DNA of 64,000 bases from Streptococcus oralis Uo5 (GCF_000253155.1 NC_015291.1:62001-126000); one strand, 5' to 3'. Positions 25,235 to 33,140 are shown, counted from the first letter of the stretch. Made by a program: numbers and translations. The notes: generated from the sequence alone by a model not told the origin.

Positions 25235-25263
25235 TTTACAAATCTAGCTTTTCATGGTACAAT
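25235..25263 (+). promoter_or_regulatory. rpsD promoter
   Basis: TTTACA (25235-25240) and extended -10 TGGTACAAT (25255-25263), spacer 17 bp. The transcript would begin near 25270, at the base of the leader structure. Confidence 0.75.
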
Positions 25264-25270
25264 AGCCTTT

Positions 25271-25390
25271 GTGTGAAATAGCAGCAGGAAAGCATGAAGC
25301 TCGTCAACAGGTGTCTTATGACAAGTAACCTTGGCTGTTTAGGCGAAGGGCATCTGCACGAATCAGGGCTTTCTAAGTGACTATTTCCAC
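25271..25390 (+). ncRNA. Structured rpsD leader (putative S4 autoregulatory RNA)
   Basis: The leader between promoter and gene is about 150 nt. Its ends pair: GTG-T-GAAATAG (25271-25281) with CTATTTCCAC (25381-25390), 10 bp with one bulged base. Inside, GGAAAGC (25287-25293) can pair with GCTTTCT (25369-25375), and more short stems exist. In firmicutes ribosomal protein S4 represses its own gene through the leader RNA, so this is probably the S4 binding structure. I cannot name an Rfam family for it. Confidence 0.6.
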
Positions 25391-25422
25391 CGAAATATTA
25401 TTTATATCAGGAGGACATACAC

Positions 25423-26034
25423 ATGTCACGTTATACAGGACCATCTTGGAAACAAGCTCGTCGCCTTGGCCTTTCACTTACAGGTACAGGTAAAGAATTG
25501 GCACGTCGTAACTACGTACCAGGACAACACGGACCAAACAACCGTTCTAAATTGTCAGAATACGGTTTGCAATTGGCTGAAAAACAAAAACTTCGTTTCA
25601 CTTACGGTGTAGGTGAAAAACAATTCCGTAACTTGTTCGTACAAGCTACAAAAATCAAAGGCGGAATCCTAGGTTTCAACTTCATGCTTCTTTTGGAACG
25701 TCGTTTGGATAACGTTGTTTACCGTCTTGGCCTTGCGACTACTCGTCGTCAAGCTCGTCAATTCGTAAACCACGGTCACATCCTTGTTGACGGAAAACGC
25801 GTTGATATCCCATCATACCGCGTAACTCCAGGTCAAGTGATCTCAGTTCGTGAAAAATCATTGAAAGTTCCAGCAATCCTTGAAGCAGTAGAAGCTACTC
25901 TTGGACGCCCAGCATTCGTATCATTCGACGCTGAAAAATTGGAAGGTTCATTGACTCGCTTGCCAGAACGCGACGAAATCAACCCAGAAATCAACGAAGC
26001 ACTTGTCGTTGAATTCTACAACAAAATGCTTTAA
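25423..26034 (+). CDS. rpsD: 30S ribosomal protein S4
   Basis: 203 residues, the usual length. Primary 16S-binding protein and assembly initiator of the small subunit. Recognised by [19 protein letters not shown], the [16 protein letters not shown] [12 protein letters not shown] segment and the S4 RNA-binding domain ([20 protein letters not shown], then [11 protein letters not shown]). A strong ribosome site (CAGGAGGAC) lies upstream. Codon use is strongly biased, as for highly expressed genes. The 3' side is the edge of an accessory island with a truncated integrase. Confidence 0.98.
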   Translation: MSRYTGPSWKQARRLGLSLTGTGKELARRNYVPGQHGPNNRSKLSEYGLQLAEKQKLRFTYGVGEKQFRNLFVQATKIKGGILGFNFMLLLERRLDNVVYRLGLATTRRQARQFVNHGHILVDGKRVDIPSYRVTPGQVISVREKSLKVPAILEAVEATLGRPAFVSFDAEKLEGSLTRLPERDEINPEINEALVVEFYNKML

Positions 26035-26054
26035 TTTTAAGAAATATCTTACAG

Positions 26055-26077
26055 AAAGCCTACAACAGTGGGCTTTT
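26055..26077 (+). terminator. rpsD terminator
   Basis: 9-bp stem AAAGCCTAC / GTGGGCTTT with AACA loop and a T run. Confidence 0.85.
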
Positions 26078-26107
26078 TGCTTTGTCTTAAAAGGGTGATT
26101 TCTGGGT

Positions 26108-26131
26108 TTGTTCAGTTATTTGTTCAGTTAT
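26108..26131. repeat. Tandem 12-bp repeat at the integrase end
   Basis: TTGTTCAGTTAT occurs twice back to back at 26108-26119 and 26120-26131, overlapping the last codons of the truncated integrase. Short direct repeats at an integrase end are often arm-type binding sites or part of an att site. A related motif, ATTCAGTTA, recurs twice at 40863-40882 near the rpmG end. Confidence 0.5.
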
Positions 26132-26667
26132 AAACTTTTTAGTGCAGTTTCATAGAATGAGACTGCTTTTTTTGCGTTCTCTTTTGAGAGGTGACTGTAT
26201 ATATCCATGGTCATAGATAATTGGGAATGTCCTAAACGGTGCTGAAGTTCCTTGTAGGGTATTCCAGAGTTAAGCAATAAACTAGCGTGTGTATGTCTGA
26301 AGCCATGAAAACCTATATTAGTGACGTTTGCCCGTTTAAAGTGGGTTCTTAACCTAGTATGTAAGGTTCGATTATTGGGGTATTCATGAATAAAGTCAGA
26401 AAATACTACCGTTTCAGACCGCCCAAGTTGCCAAGCTTCTTGTACTTGTCTATGTTTGTACTGCTTCAGCATACTAACAGTCGCTTGATCTATATCTAAA
26501 TCCCGATAGCTTGCTTTTGATTTTGGACTATTGGTTTCTTGTTTATAGTTTAAAGTCTTTGTGATATGCACAACTGCATTATCTAAATCTATATCAGACC
26601 AAGAAAGAGCTAAAGCTTCATTGATATGATAATCGATTTCTATATACCAAAAATACTTATCGAGTAA
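26128..26667 (-). pseudogene. Truncated tyrosine recombinase (integrase) remnant
   Basis: C-terminal catalytic part only. An open frame of 147 codons is seen from 26571, and the same frame continues upstream to 26667 (NEALALSWSDIDLDNAVV), where a stop interrupts. Kept catalytic motifs are HGFRHTHASLL (His-x-x-Arg), RLGHSQLSMTMDIY with the nucleophile Tyr, and a lysine-containing strand. The N-terminal arm and core-binding domains are missing, and the segment where the first catalytic arginine should stand reads IDYHINEAL. The enzyme is surely inactive. It marks the left edge of an island downstream of rpsD. Confidence 0.85.
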
Positions 26668-26848
26668 CTATAAGGTCAGCGCGAATCAAATACTTTCGCT
26701 TCATTCTTATGATAAGTTGAATTAATAAAATAATTATGATATTCTTTTTCTATAAGGAAAAAATCAAAATGATTTTAAGATAGTTTATTTAGAAAATTAG
26801 TCAAAATTTTTTCTAATTAATTTGGAAATCATTAACAAGGGGGATATT
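26668..26848 (+). promoter_or_regulatory. Upstream region of the AAA+ operon
   Basis: AT-rich DNA with a possible promoter TTGAAT (26717-26722), 17 bp, TATTCT (26740-26745). An 8-bp inverted repeat, TTAGAAAA (26789-26796) and TTTTCTAA (26809-26816), lies between promoter and first gene and could be an operator or a small hairpin. The ribosome site AAGGGGGAT stands before the ATG at 26849. Confidence 0.4.
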
Positions 26849-28570
26849 ATGGCTGAAAGAATAATACATCAAGCTGATCTTCGAGCTATCGAGAACAACT
26901 TGCGCTCTATCCATGAAGGATTACGAACAATTGATGCTAGAGTTGATGTAGCAAACGAAAATCTTCAAATCGTGTACGATGAAATTGGTAGTTTAGCACA
27001 AGAATTTCATGAATTTGTGAATATCCAACAAAAAGCTAATAGATTAGGACAAGCTGAAACTCGACTGGTAAAAATACGTCAGGAAATTGAGAAGAAATAC
27101 GGACATTATGATATTGTTCGTCGTACTACCACAGGGATTTTACAAGCTGATGATTTAGGAATTGTCAAAAAAGAAACAATCAGCACTGCAACAGAAGAAC
27201 TAATGATATCAACTCCAGGCTACTGGCTTGCTCCATGCTTGGTTGCATTAGCAGCATGGATAAATAATCAACCCGAGTTAGCTGAAAAAGCAGTCAAGGA
27301 AGGGATTAAACGAAACGATGAAAAAACCTCCCTTTTCTTTGCCTTAATTTGTAGAAGAGCTAACAGAAAGAACGCATGCCTTAAGTGGACTCAACGTTAT
27401 CTAGCTAATCAAGATGAAGAAAATCTCGACAGAAATTCTATAATTATCTTAGATGCTTTTGCGAGTGGACTCTTGGGAGCTGATACCGAAGGAGTCATCT
27501 CACGTCAAATGAATGAATGGCTCAGTCGACTTGAAGAAAAACCTGGTTTTACTGAACAGCAAACAGAACAATGGTCCGAAGCCATTAACTTAAAAAGAAG
27601 AGAACTAGATGAAGATTTATACCCTAACCTAAGAAAATATAGTAATAGTTGGCCTGTTCTAGAGGATATTTTAGAAGGTGCTCATCTCCATGAACAAATA
27701 TTAAACTATCTAACTGATATTTTTGAGAAAAAAGGGTCTACAGAAAGCGTCAAAGAACAATTAGATGATATTTTAGACACACTTGTGACTGATTTTGATA
27801 ACGAGGAACTAGCTCTTCGAAAACAAGAAAAATTCGAGCAGTTTGTGGTTGACTTTGGAGGAGATGACAACCGTGCTCATCAAAACATGGATATTGAGGT
27901 GACTGCATTTGAAACCCATAAAGACTTCACCCAGTTGCTTACCGATGCAGCAATGAAACCCGAATCTTCTCACTCAAGTATATCAACCCAAAAATTTGCA
28001 TTGGCTCTTTCTCGTGATTGGGTAACAAACGCTTATAATGACGTTACTGCAAAAAATCGCATGAAGATTCCTTACGAAATTGAAATTAATGTGGATACTT
28101 TTAATGATAAATCAACAGATGGCCAAAACGAAAACGAGTTGATTGAAAAATTCAATTCTCAGATTGACTCTGAAAAAGAACAAACTTTGTCAAATTACTT
28201 CCCAAGTTTATTTGATAAATTCCTTTTGTATGGTGGGATAGCTATCGGAGTAATCGGTTTAATGATGATTTTTGGGAATATTTTCTTAGGTTTAATAGCT
28301 ATTATAGCGGGGATTGTTATGGTTCTTAAGCATAAATCTAATATTGAAAACATTGAAACGAATCGCAAGAAAATTGAAGAACAATACGAGAATAAAAGAG
28401 TGAATGGTGAACAAATTATAAGAGCTACTCTAGCTGAAATTGTAGACTTTAGAATTGAATTCGCAGAGAGAGATGCTGAAAGCACTAAAGTTCTTGATTT
28501 CCTCGAACAAATAAGACCTGAACAATATGTAAACAAGTTGGCATCATCTAATAGAAAGATTAAAATTTGA
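26849..28570 (+). CDS. Large helical membrane protein of the AAA+ operon, unknown function
   Basis: Unrecognised 573-residue protein; the ATG at 26849 is chosen for its AAGGGGG ribosome site. Residues 1-100 look like long helices or coiled coil (NLRSIHEGLRTIDARVDVAN and so on). Residues about 115-200 have a TPR-like alpha pattern (PCLVALAAWINNQPELAEKA, then FFALICRRANRKNACLKWTQ). The middle is acidic and helical. Two membrane helices lie near residues 455-492 (YGGIAIGVIGLMMIFG, FLGLIAIIAGIVMVL), and a final coiled coil carries KHKSNIENIETNRKKIEEQYE. With a downstream AAA+ ATPase it may form a membrane-bound scaffold or effector. No enzyme motif seen. Confidence 0.8.
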   Translation: MAERIIHQADLRAIENNLRSIHEGLRTIDARVDVANENLQIVYDEIGSLAQEFHEFVNIQQKANRLGQAETRLVKIRQEIEKKYGHYDIVRRTTTGILQADDLGIVKKETISTATEELMISTPGYWLAPCLVALAAWINNQPELAEKAVKEGIKRNDEKTSLFFALICRRANRKNACLKWTQRYLANQDEENLDRNSIIILDAFASGLLGADTEGVISRQMNEWLSRLEEKPGFTEQQTEQWSEAINLKRRELDEDLYPNLRKYSNSWPVLEDILEGAHLHEQILNYLTDIFEKKGSTESVKEQLDDILDTLVTDFDNEELALRKQEKFEQFVVDFGGDDNRAHQNMDIEVTAFETHKDFTQLLTDAAMKPESSHSSISTQKFALALSRDWVTNAYNDVTAKNRMKIPYEIEINVDTFNDKSTDGQNENELIEKFNSQIDSEKEQTLSNYFPSLFDKFLLYGGIAIGVIGLMMIFGNIFLGLIAIIAGIVMVLKHKSNIENIETNRKKIEEQYENKRVNGEQIIRATLAEIVDFRIEFAERDAESTKVLDFLEQIRPEQYVNKLASSNRKIKI

Positions 28571-28583
28571 GGAGGTAATTGAC

Positions 28584-28760
28584 ATGGATGAAAAATATAA
28601 AGGCGATAGTAAGCTATCATCTAATAACACCACTCCATTTAAGAGCATTAATACTGAAGAAGATATCACTGAAGAACCTATGAGCGTGTTTGCTGAGGGA
28701 CTCCCTTCATGGGATATTGTGCCCCCACAATTGCTAGTCAGAAGGAAACGGCAAAAATAA
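28584..28760 (+). CDS. 58-residue acidic peptide with C-terminal FAEGLPSWDIVPP motif
   Basis: Small open frame with an excellent ribosome site (GAGGAGG at 28569-28575). The first 30 residues are polar and probably disordered. The end, FAEGLPSWDIVPPQ followed by LLVRRKRQK, is a striking short motif: an aromatic-proline core and a basic tail. It begins 13 bp after the large membrane protein gene and its stop overlaps the next start (TAATG), so it is translated as part of the operon. It resembles a docking peptide or adaptor for a partner in the operon, which is inference. Confidence 0.7.
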   Translation: MDEKYKGDSKLSSNNTTPFKSINTEEDITEEPMSVFAEGLPSWDIVPPQLLVRRKRQK

Positions 28761-29224
28761 TGAATAAACCACAAACATATGCAGAATGGGTAAATGTCTT
28801 AGCTATTTTTAAAAACAAAGATGATGATGAAACAGTTTTAAAAATGATGAAATCTGGAACTATCGAATGGCAATACGGTGTGGCAGAACGTTTCTCTACA
28901 AAGTTAATTGACGCTGTTAATTACCGTATGAATGTAGCTTCAGATAAGTTTCAAAATGATTTACTAAAATCCCAAGGATACGAGGGAGCTATTATTCAAG
29001 CAATTCTTTCTTTGAGAAAAGAAATGACGTTCTTAGCTGAAGCAATCAATCTTCCTGTAATTCCGGATAAAGAGCGACAACACTACCTAAATCTCGTTAT
29101 AGAACAAGCTAATAGTATGCAAAAATCTTTAGAAGAATCCGCAAAACAGGACCGAAGCGGGAAAATGTCAAGTATTATTAGAAATCATAAAATTAATTCT
29201 TTTTTAAATAAAGGTGAACAGTAA
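28760..29224 (+). CDS. 154-residue helical protein of the AAA+ operon
   Basis: Unrecognised protein. The start at 28760 overlaps the previous stop (TAATG), which fits translational coupling better than an upstream in-frame start at 28709. It is mostly helical, with WVNVLAIFKNKDDDETVLKMM near the N-terminus, long amphipathic helices in the middle (FLAEAINLPVIPDKERQHYL) and a basic end (SGKMSSIIRNHKINSFLNK). There is no membrane segment. Its stop is directly followed by the ATG of the ATPase, so a 1:1 complex is plausible. Confidence 0.8.
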   Translation: MNKPQTYAEWVNVLAIFKNKDDDETVLKMMKSGTIEWQYGVAERFSTKLIDAVNYRMNVASDKFQNDLLKSQGYEGAIIQAILSLRKEMTFLAEAINLPVIPDKERQHYLNLVIEQANSMQKSLEESAKQDRSGKMSSIIRNHKINSFLNKGEQ

Positions 29225-30802
29225 ATGAGCAATATAGTAAAAAGCAAAGAACTTCTTACGAGATATTCACTTGCAAGAATTCCTTTTATTGCTATCAATA
29301 CCATTGAGCCAAGTAGAACATTAGATATGTTAAAGGAAATATCTGAAGAATTACAACTTCCGTTCAACGTATATACTCTCACCAAAGGTGTGTATGATCT
29401 TAGTTCTGGTAAGAATGTTAACGATGATAAATCTATTTATGGTGCAATAGATTACATGACGGACCAAATGCAAAAGAAACAATACCAAACTATTGTACTG
29501 ACAGAAGTTCCGGATCTTAGTAATGAAAATAGCGATTCTAAACAAGTCTTAGCACTGGTCAATCTAGCCAATGAAACTGGAGGCGTTGTAATAGTTTTTA
29601 CCAATACCCCTATTTGGAATCAACTTCAACGGCAAGGTATGACAGTAAAAATAGATTTACCTAACGAAGAGGAAATGTACTCAATAATTCAAGAATACAT
29701 TGACGACTATAGAAACGATATCCAGATTGAATGGGACAACTCCGATATTCGAGAAGCTGCAGCAGCTCTCAATGGGGTAACTAGAATTGAGGCGGAGAAC
29801 GTTATCGCTGCTTTGATTGCAAATAAGTGCATAAGAAAATCTGATTTAGATGAGATAAGATTTGCAAAAGATCGCCTATTCTCTGATATCTCTGGTCTAG
29901 AAAAAATCGTTGTAGATGATTCTGTAAAGGATGTCGGAGGACTTGAAGGATTAAGGAAGTGGCTTAATGAAAAGAAAGAACTACTAACTCCCGAAAAGAA
30001 AGATATGTTACGTGAGAAAGGATTGCAACCACCTAGAGGAATACTCCTAGTAGGTGTCCCTGGATGCGGAAAATCTTTATCTGCTAAATCAATTTCCGCT
30101 AACTGGAAACTTCCATTATATCGTTTAGATTTTGCAACGGTTCAAGGAAGTTATGTAGGTCAGTCTGAACAGCAACTCAAAGATGCTCTAACTACCGCTG
30201 AGAATGTATCCCCATGTATTTTATGGATTGATGAAATAGAAAAAGGACTATCAGGAGCTACTGGAGGCGCTAATGATGGCGGTGTATCTACTCGTATGGT
30301 TGGTCAATTCTTATTCTGGATGCAAGAATGCAAAAAACAAGTTTTTGTAGTTGCAACAGCTAATGATGTGTCTATGCTTCCATCAGAACTTCTTCGTCGA
30401 GGAAGGTTTGATGAGTTATTCTTTGTTGATTTACCTACTGCAGATGAGCGTAAAGAAATACTTGCTTTGTATTTTAAAAAATACTTAAGTCTAGAATTTG
30501 AAGGAGAGTTTGCTGATAATATCATTCAAATAAGTGATGGTTTCACTGGTGCGGACTTAGAATCGACAGTTAGAGATTTAGCTTACCGAGCTATCGCTAA
30601 TAACAATTTTATTCTCAACGAAGAGAATATCATGAATGCTTTCAATAATGTAGTCCCACTCTCTCAAACTAGCCCAGAAAAAATTGAGGCTATTAGAGAT
30701 TGGGGGAAAGAAAGAGCTGTTCCTGCATCTGGAAAACCAATCGGTGGAGAGGGACTTGTTCATAAACAAAGTGGACTTAAAACAAGAAAAGTACTTGTTT
30801 AA
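29225..30802 (+). CDS. Ycf46-like AAA+ ATPase
   Basis: 525-residue ATPase of the classical AAA clade (COG0464-like). Residues 1-200 form the N-terminal domain seen in Ycf46 proteins (LLTRYSLARIPFIAINTIEPSR, then TIVLTEVPDLS), a degenerate P-loop-like fold. The AAA module starts near 235 (VGGLEGLRKWL) with Walker A GVPGCGKS near 277, Walker B CILWIDEIEKG near 330, sensor 1 VVATAND, and the arginine-finger pair LLRRGRFDELF. The C-terminal lid follows (GFTGADLESTVRDLAYRA). ATP hydrolysis should be active. Ycf46 proteins are poorly understood; here it is the last gene of a tight operon with a membrane partner and small proteins. Confidence 0.9.
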   Translation: MSNIVKSKELLTRYSLARIPFIAINTIEPSRTLDMLKEISEELQLPFNVYTLTKGVYDLSSGKNVNDDKSIYGAIDYMTDQMQKKQYQTIVLTEVPDLSNENSDSKQVLALVNLANETGGVVIVFTNTPIWNQLQRQGMTVKIDLPNEEEMYSIIQEYIDDYRNDIQIEWDNSDIREAAAALNGVTRIEAENVIAALIANKCIRKSDLDEIRFAKDRLFSDISGLEKIVVDDSVKDVGGLEGLRKWLNEKKELLTPEKKDMLREKGLQPPRGILLVGVPGCGKSLSAKSISANWKLPLYRLDFATVQGSYVGQSEQQLKDALTTAENVSPCILWIDEIEKGLSGATGGANDGGVSTRMVGQFLFWMQECKKQVFVVATANDVSMLPSELLRRGRFDELFFVDLPTADERKEILALYFKKYLSLEFEGEFADNIIQISDGFTGADLESTVRDLAYRAIANNNFILNEENIMNAFNNVVPLSQTSPEKIEAIRDWGKERAVPASGKPIGGEGLVHKQSGLKTRKVLV

Positions 30803-30815
30803 TAAGTTCATTATT

Positions 30816-30857
30816 TGGACACGGTAACTGTAATCTCAGTTTCGTGTCCATTTTTAT
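30816..30857 (+). terminator. Terminator of the AAA+ operon
   Basis: 8-bp stem TGGACACG (30816-30823) / CGTGTCCA (30843-30850), with extra pairing inside the loop (AACTG / CAGTT), then TTTTT. Confidence 0.8.
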
Positions 30858-30949
30858 AATTCCTTAAATGAAGATCTATTCTGAGAGTACCATTAAAAGG
30901 AATCTTAAATTGCAAAATATAACTTATAACACGATTAGGAGAAAAATAG

Positions 30950-31432
30950 ATGCCTAGACCAATGTTAAATCCATACCAATCCCAAAAACAAACACAAGCA
31001 AGCCATATCATGACTTCTAACTTAAAACAACCACAAATAGATAAATTGAGTTTAGATAGGCTTCTAAGAAAATCACGGTCTAAAGAATATATGGATGCTA
31101 TTCATCAACTAGATGCAGGAGGACATGTTCATAATAAAAAGGAAGTAAATGAAATTATTAATACAATCAAGTCGGAATTCCCAGATGTGGATATTAATGG
31201 AATTCTCCTAGGTTTTGTAGCAAAATGTTATTTAGGAGCACCTTACGAAGCGCACACCCTAGACTTAGTTGGAGAAATCATTGAGCATTATAAACGAGGA
31301 GAGATATTACCTGGTGGCCTCGATAAAGCCAAAAGCATTGCTTTACATGGAGGATATGATTTTATCGAAGTTTATACAGACTGTTGTCGAGCAATTAGCT
31401 CAAATGGTTCCGTATCAGTTATAAAAGACTAA
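30950..31432 (+). CDS. Hypothetical 160-residue protein downstream of the AAA+ operon
   Basis: Unrecognised. The ribosome site (TAGGAGAAA) and codon use support a real gene. The N-terminus is polar and rich in Gln and Pro (RPMLNPYQSQKQTQASH), the rest is compact: LDRLLRKSRSKEYMDAIHQL, FPDVDINGILLGFVAKCYLG, and an ending with GGYDFIEVYTDCCRAIS. Two adjacent cysteines are present. It lies 147 bp after the ATPase, beyond a terminator, so it needs its own promoter, but it stays in the same island and could be a fifth part or an immunity/regulator of the system. Confidence 0.65.
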   Translation: MPRPMLNPYQSQKQTQASHIMTSNLKQPQIDKLSLDRLLRKSRSKEYMDAIHQLDAGGHVHNKKEVNEIINTIKSEFPDVDINGILLGFVAKCYLGAPYEAHTLDLVGEIIEHYKRGEILPGGLDKAKSIALHGGYDFIEVYTDCCRAISSNGSVSVIKD

Positions 31433-31741
31433 TTATGTATAGAACAGTAACATATGGCATACAGAGAATTTCATAAATAATTGGTAATTAACCTAAAAGG
31501 ATACTATTAGGTAACAGGAAAAATTCATCTCGATGTTAAAACGACTACTGTATTATCTTTGTAATATAGTAAAATTATCAGGAATCGCTTGGAATAATTA
31601 ATTTGTTTGTCTCTATGTAATAACAAGAATTAGTGGCATGAAAGTATAGCTATATAGTAGGACACAAAATATCTATTACCAACGCGCTACTTAGCTAGTG
31701 GGGGCGACATTCGGCGGTTTCGCCTATTCTCTTTTATAACT
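31433..31741. other. AT-rich intergenic stretch at the island edge
   Basis: I see no gene. A GC-rich hairpin (GGCGA at 31705-31709 with TCGCC at 31722-31726) sits near the right end. This may be the old right boundary of the island that starts at the rpsD integrase remnant, but I found no copy of the rpsD-side repeat here. Confidence 0.4.
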
Positions 31742-31775
31742 AAGAATTTGAGAACCATTTTGTCTCAGATTCTTT
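31742..31775. terminator. Terminator of the HXXEE gene
   Basis: 12-bp stem AAGAATTTGAGA / TCTCAGATTCTT with one mismatch, just after the minus-strand stop; it has A and T tracts on both sides. Confidence 0.7.
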
Positions 31776-31777
31776 TG

Positions 31778-32296
31778 TTAATGGTAATGGGCAAGCCAGA
31801 CGGAATACTTTTTCCCAAGCCAGAGAGCAAAGAGGAGATTGATGACGACGATGCCTGAGCCGACTAGTGAAAATAGGAAAAATTCGCTAGTCGAAACCCG
31901 CCACAAATGCACGATGTCTGTAATCAAATAAGCACTGATAGGAAAACAAAGGATAGAAGTGATCAGAGCAGGTATATACTTGCGAAGAAGAATTGATTGC
32001 CCAATATGGAGCAAGAGATGAAGTGTAAAGGCCACAAATCCTCCTAACCAAACTAATTCGAGCGCTCTAGATTGAGTAAAATACGCTAATAAAGTGATGG
32101 ATAAGACAAGAATGAACTCCTCAAAAACAGCAAGGGCAAATCCCTCTGTTGTAATTCCTTTGTGAATCTTGAGAATAGCTGGAGCCTTTTGAGCCAGCAA
32201 GGTTTCGTTGAGATGAATCCAAGGGACAAGACCGATAATTTCTTCCATATCGTGAAAGATAAAAAGTAGAGGAAACATCCAAAGATAAAATGTCAT
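31778..32296 (-). CDS. HXXEE-domain membrane protein
   Basis: 172 residues with five or six hydrophobic helices. The N-terminal FIFHDMEEIIGL segment gives the HXXEE signature, and a second FEEF and a HLLLHIGQS segment supply further polar residues inside the membrane. These match the HXXEE family, whose biochemical role is unknown; the conserved His and Glu suggest metal binding. The start follows CAGGAG. It is convergent with the AAA+ island and ends next to the left end of the IME. Confidence 0.8.
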   Translation of the reverse strand: MTFYLWMFPLLFIFHDMEEIIGLVPWIHLNETLLAQKAPAILKIHKGITTEGFALAVFEEFILVLSITLLAYFTQSRALELVWLGGFVAFTLHLLLHIGQSILLRKYIPALITSILCFPISAYLITDIVHLWRVSTSEFFLFSLVGSGIVVINLLFALWLGKKYSVWLAHYH

Positions 32297-32337
32297 AAAT
32301 CTCTCCTGAAAAGCTATAGACTGCTAGCCAATAAAGC

Positions 32338-32363
32338 AAAAAACGCCCAGTAAGGCGTTTTGA
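32338..32363. terminator. Bidirectional terminator beside the left att site
   Basis: Stem AAAACGCC (32340-32347) / GGCGTTTT (32354-32361) with flanking A and T tracts. It lies just outside the 15-bp rpmG-end repeat and is probably the original rpmG terminator, now separated from rpmG by the IME. Confidence 0.75.
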
Positions 32364-32374
32364 GTTAGGTATAC

Positions 32375-32389
32375 TTACTTAACTTCTGT
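32375..32389. repeat. Left attachment-site core (copy of rpmG 3' end)
   Basis: TTACTTAACTTCTGT is identical to the last 15 bp of rpmG at 40948-40962. On the minus strand both encode TEVK-stop; the codon before also matches (Phe). This is the core direct repeat of an element inserted into the 3' end of rpmG, a known target of streptococcal integrative elements. Confidence 0.82.
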
Positions 32390-32795
32390 GAAGAAGATGT
32401 TGTTTTAAAGGTATGTAATGATATTTGAAAACCTTGATTTGATAGCCTTTCTACCTAAAATAAAATAAATGGTAAATAGAGAAATATGAATTTATTGAAA
32501 TTTAATCAGTTAGGAATCAGTTACGATAAATTAATATTCTTTGGAAATCAGAATATAGCACTTATTAGTATTGCTTTATCATAGGTTAGATATTTTCTTA
32601 ATTAGATAAGTGCGTTGTAGTTTAAATTTATGGAGTACATTAGTTTGTAGAGGTATTGAACAAAATTTCTCGTTATGATAGTTCATCAAAGGTATTATTT
32701 TATATCAGATGTACAAAGTGTGTAGAGAAGTTTTCAGATAGGAATTACTTGAAAAGTATGTGTTTTTATGATATATATTATGTAGGAGGAATGTT
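32390..32795. other. Left-end region of the IME without a supported gene
   Basis: About 400 bp, very AT-rich. A 32-codon frame (32486-32584, starting MNLLKFNQLG) has no convincing ribosome site and may be a gene remnant. Nothing else recognised; integrase arm sites and transfer-related control sites are expected here. Confidence 0.4.
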
Positions 32796-32981
32796 ATGGC
32801 GAAATTAACAAATTTTTATTTGAATAAACAGAATGAAATTAATTTACCAAGACTAGCTAAATTTTTTAAAGAAAAAAATATGCTTGAAAGAGAGAACAAG
32901 ACTTGGGTTATTAATCTAGCGATAAAGGAACTTTTTGAAAGTCTGGAGTCTGAGATTATAGATTTTGAAAATAATAATTAA
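32796..32981 (+). CDS. Small hypothetical IME protein
   Basis: 61-residue protein with a strong ribosome site (AGGAGGAATG). Lys-rich first half (LNKQNEINLPRLAKFFKEKN) and acidic end (ESLESEIIDFENN). The mid-part WVINLAIKELFESLE could be a ribbon-helix-helix-like or simple helical fold. It has its own terminator. No function can be assigned; small DNA-binding proteins are common at this place in Tn916-like elements. Confidence 0.65.
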   Translation: MAKLTNFYLNKQNEINLPRLAKFFKEKNMLERENKTWVINLAIKELFESLESEIIDFENNN

Positions 32982-32983
32982 TT

Positions 32984-33008
32984 GACGCACTGAGCGTCTT
33001 TTTTTTTT
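32984..33008 (+). terminator. Terminator after the 61-residue gene
   Basis: Stem GACGC / GCGTC with a 5-nt loop, then a run of T interrupted once. Confidence 0.7.
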
Positions 33009-33030
33009 GTAGCAATACATATATAATCAA

Positions 33031-33140
33031 TGTATCTAATATGTAATGAATATGTAACAAATATGTAATGTTTAAACCCCTTGTATTTTTTTTTGTCCTA
33101 CATGCTAATTTTTATAGAACTATGATACATGTTAGATACA
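33031..33140. repeat. Iteron-like repeats and a flanking inverted repeat in the IME
   Basis: Three back-to-back 11-bp units at 33039-33071 share ATATGTAA (ATATGTAATGA, ATATGTAACAA, ATATGTAATGT). Around them, TGTATCTAATATGTA (33031-33045) and TACATGTTAGATACA (33126-33140) form a 15-bp inverted repeat with one mismatch. The spacing of one helical turn suggests a protein-binding array, either a replication/transfer origin or a regulator site ahead of the transfer genes. Confidence 0.6.

Noticed and set aside
33001-33075. CRISPR array
   Set aside because: The repeats are only 11 bp, abut each other without spacers and number three; no cas genes are present in the window.
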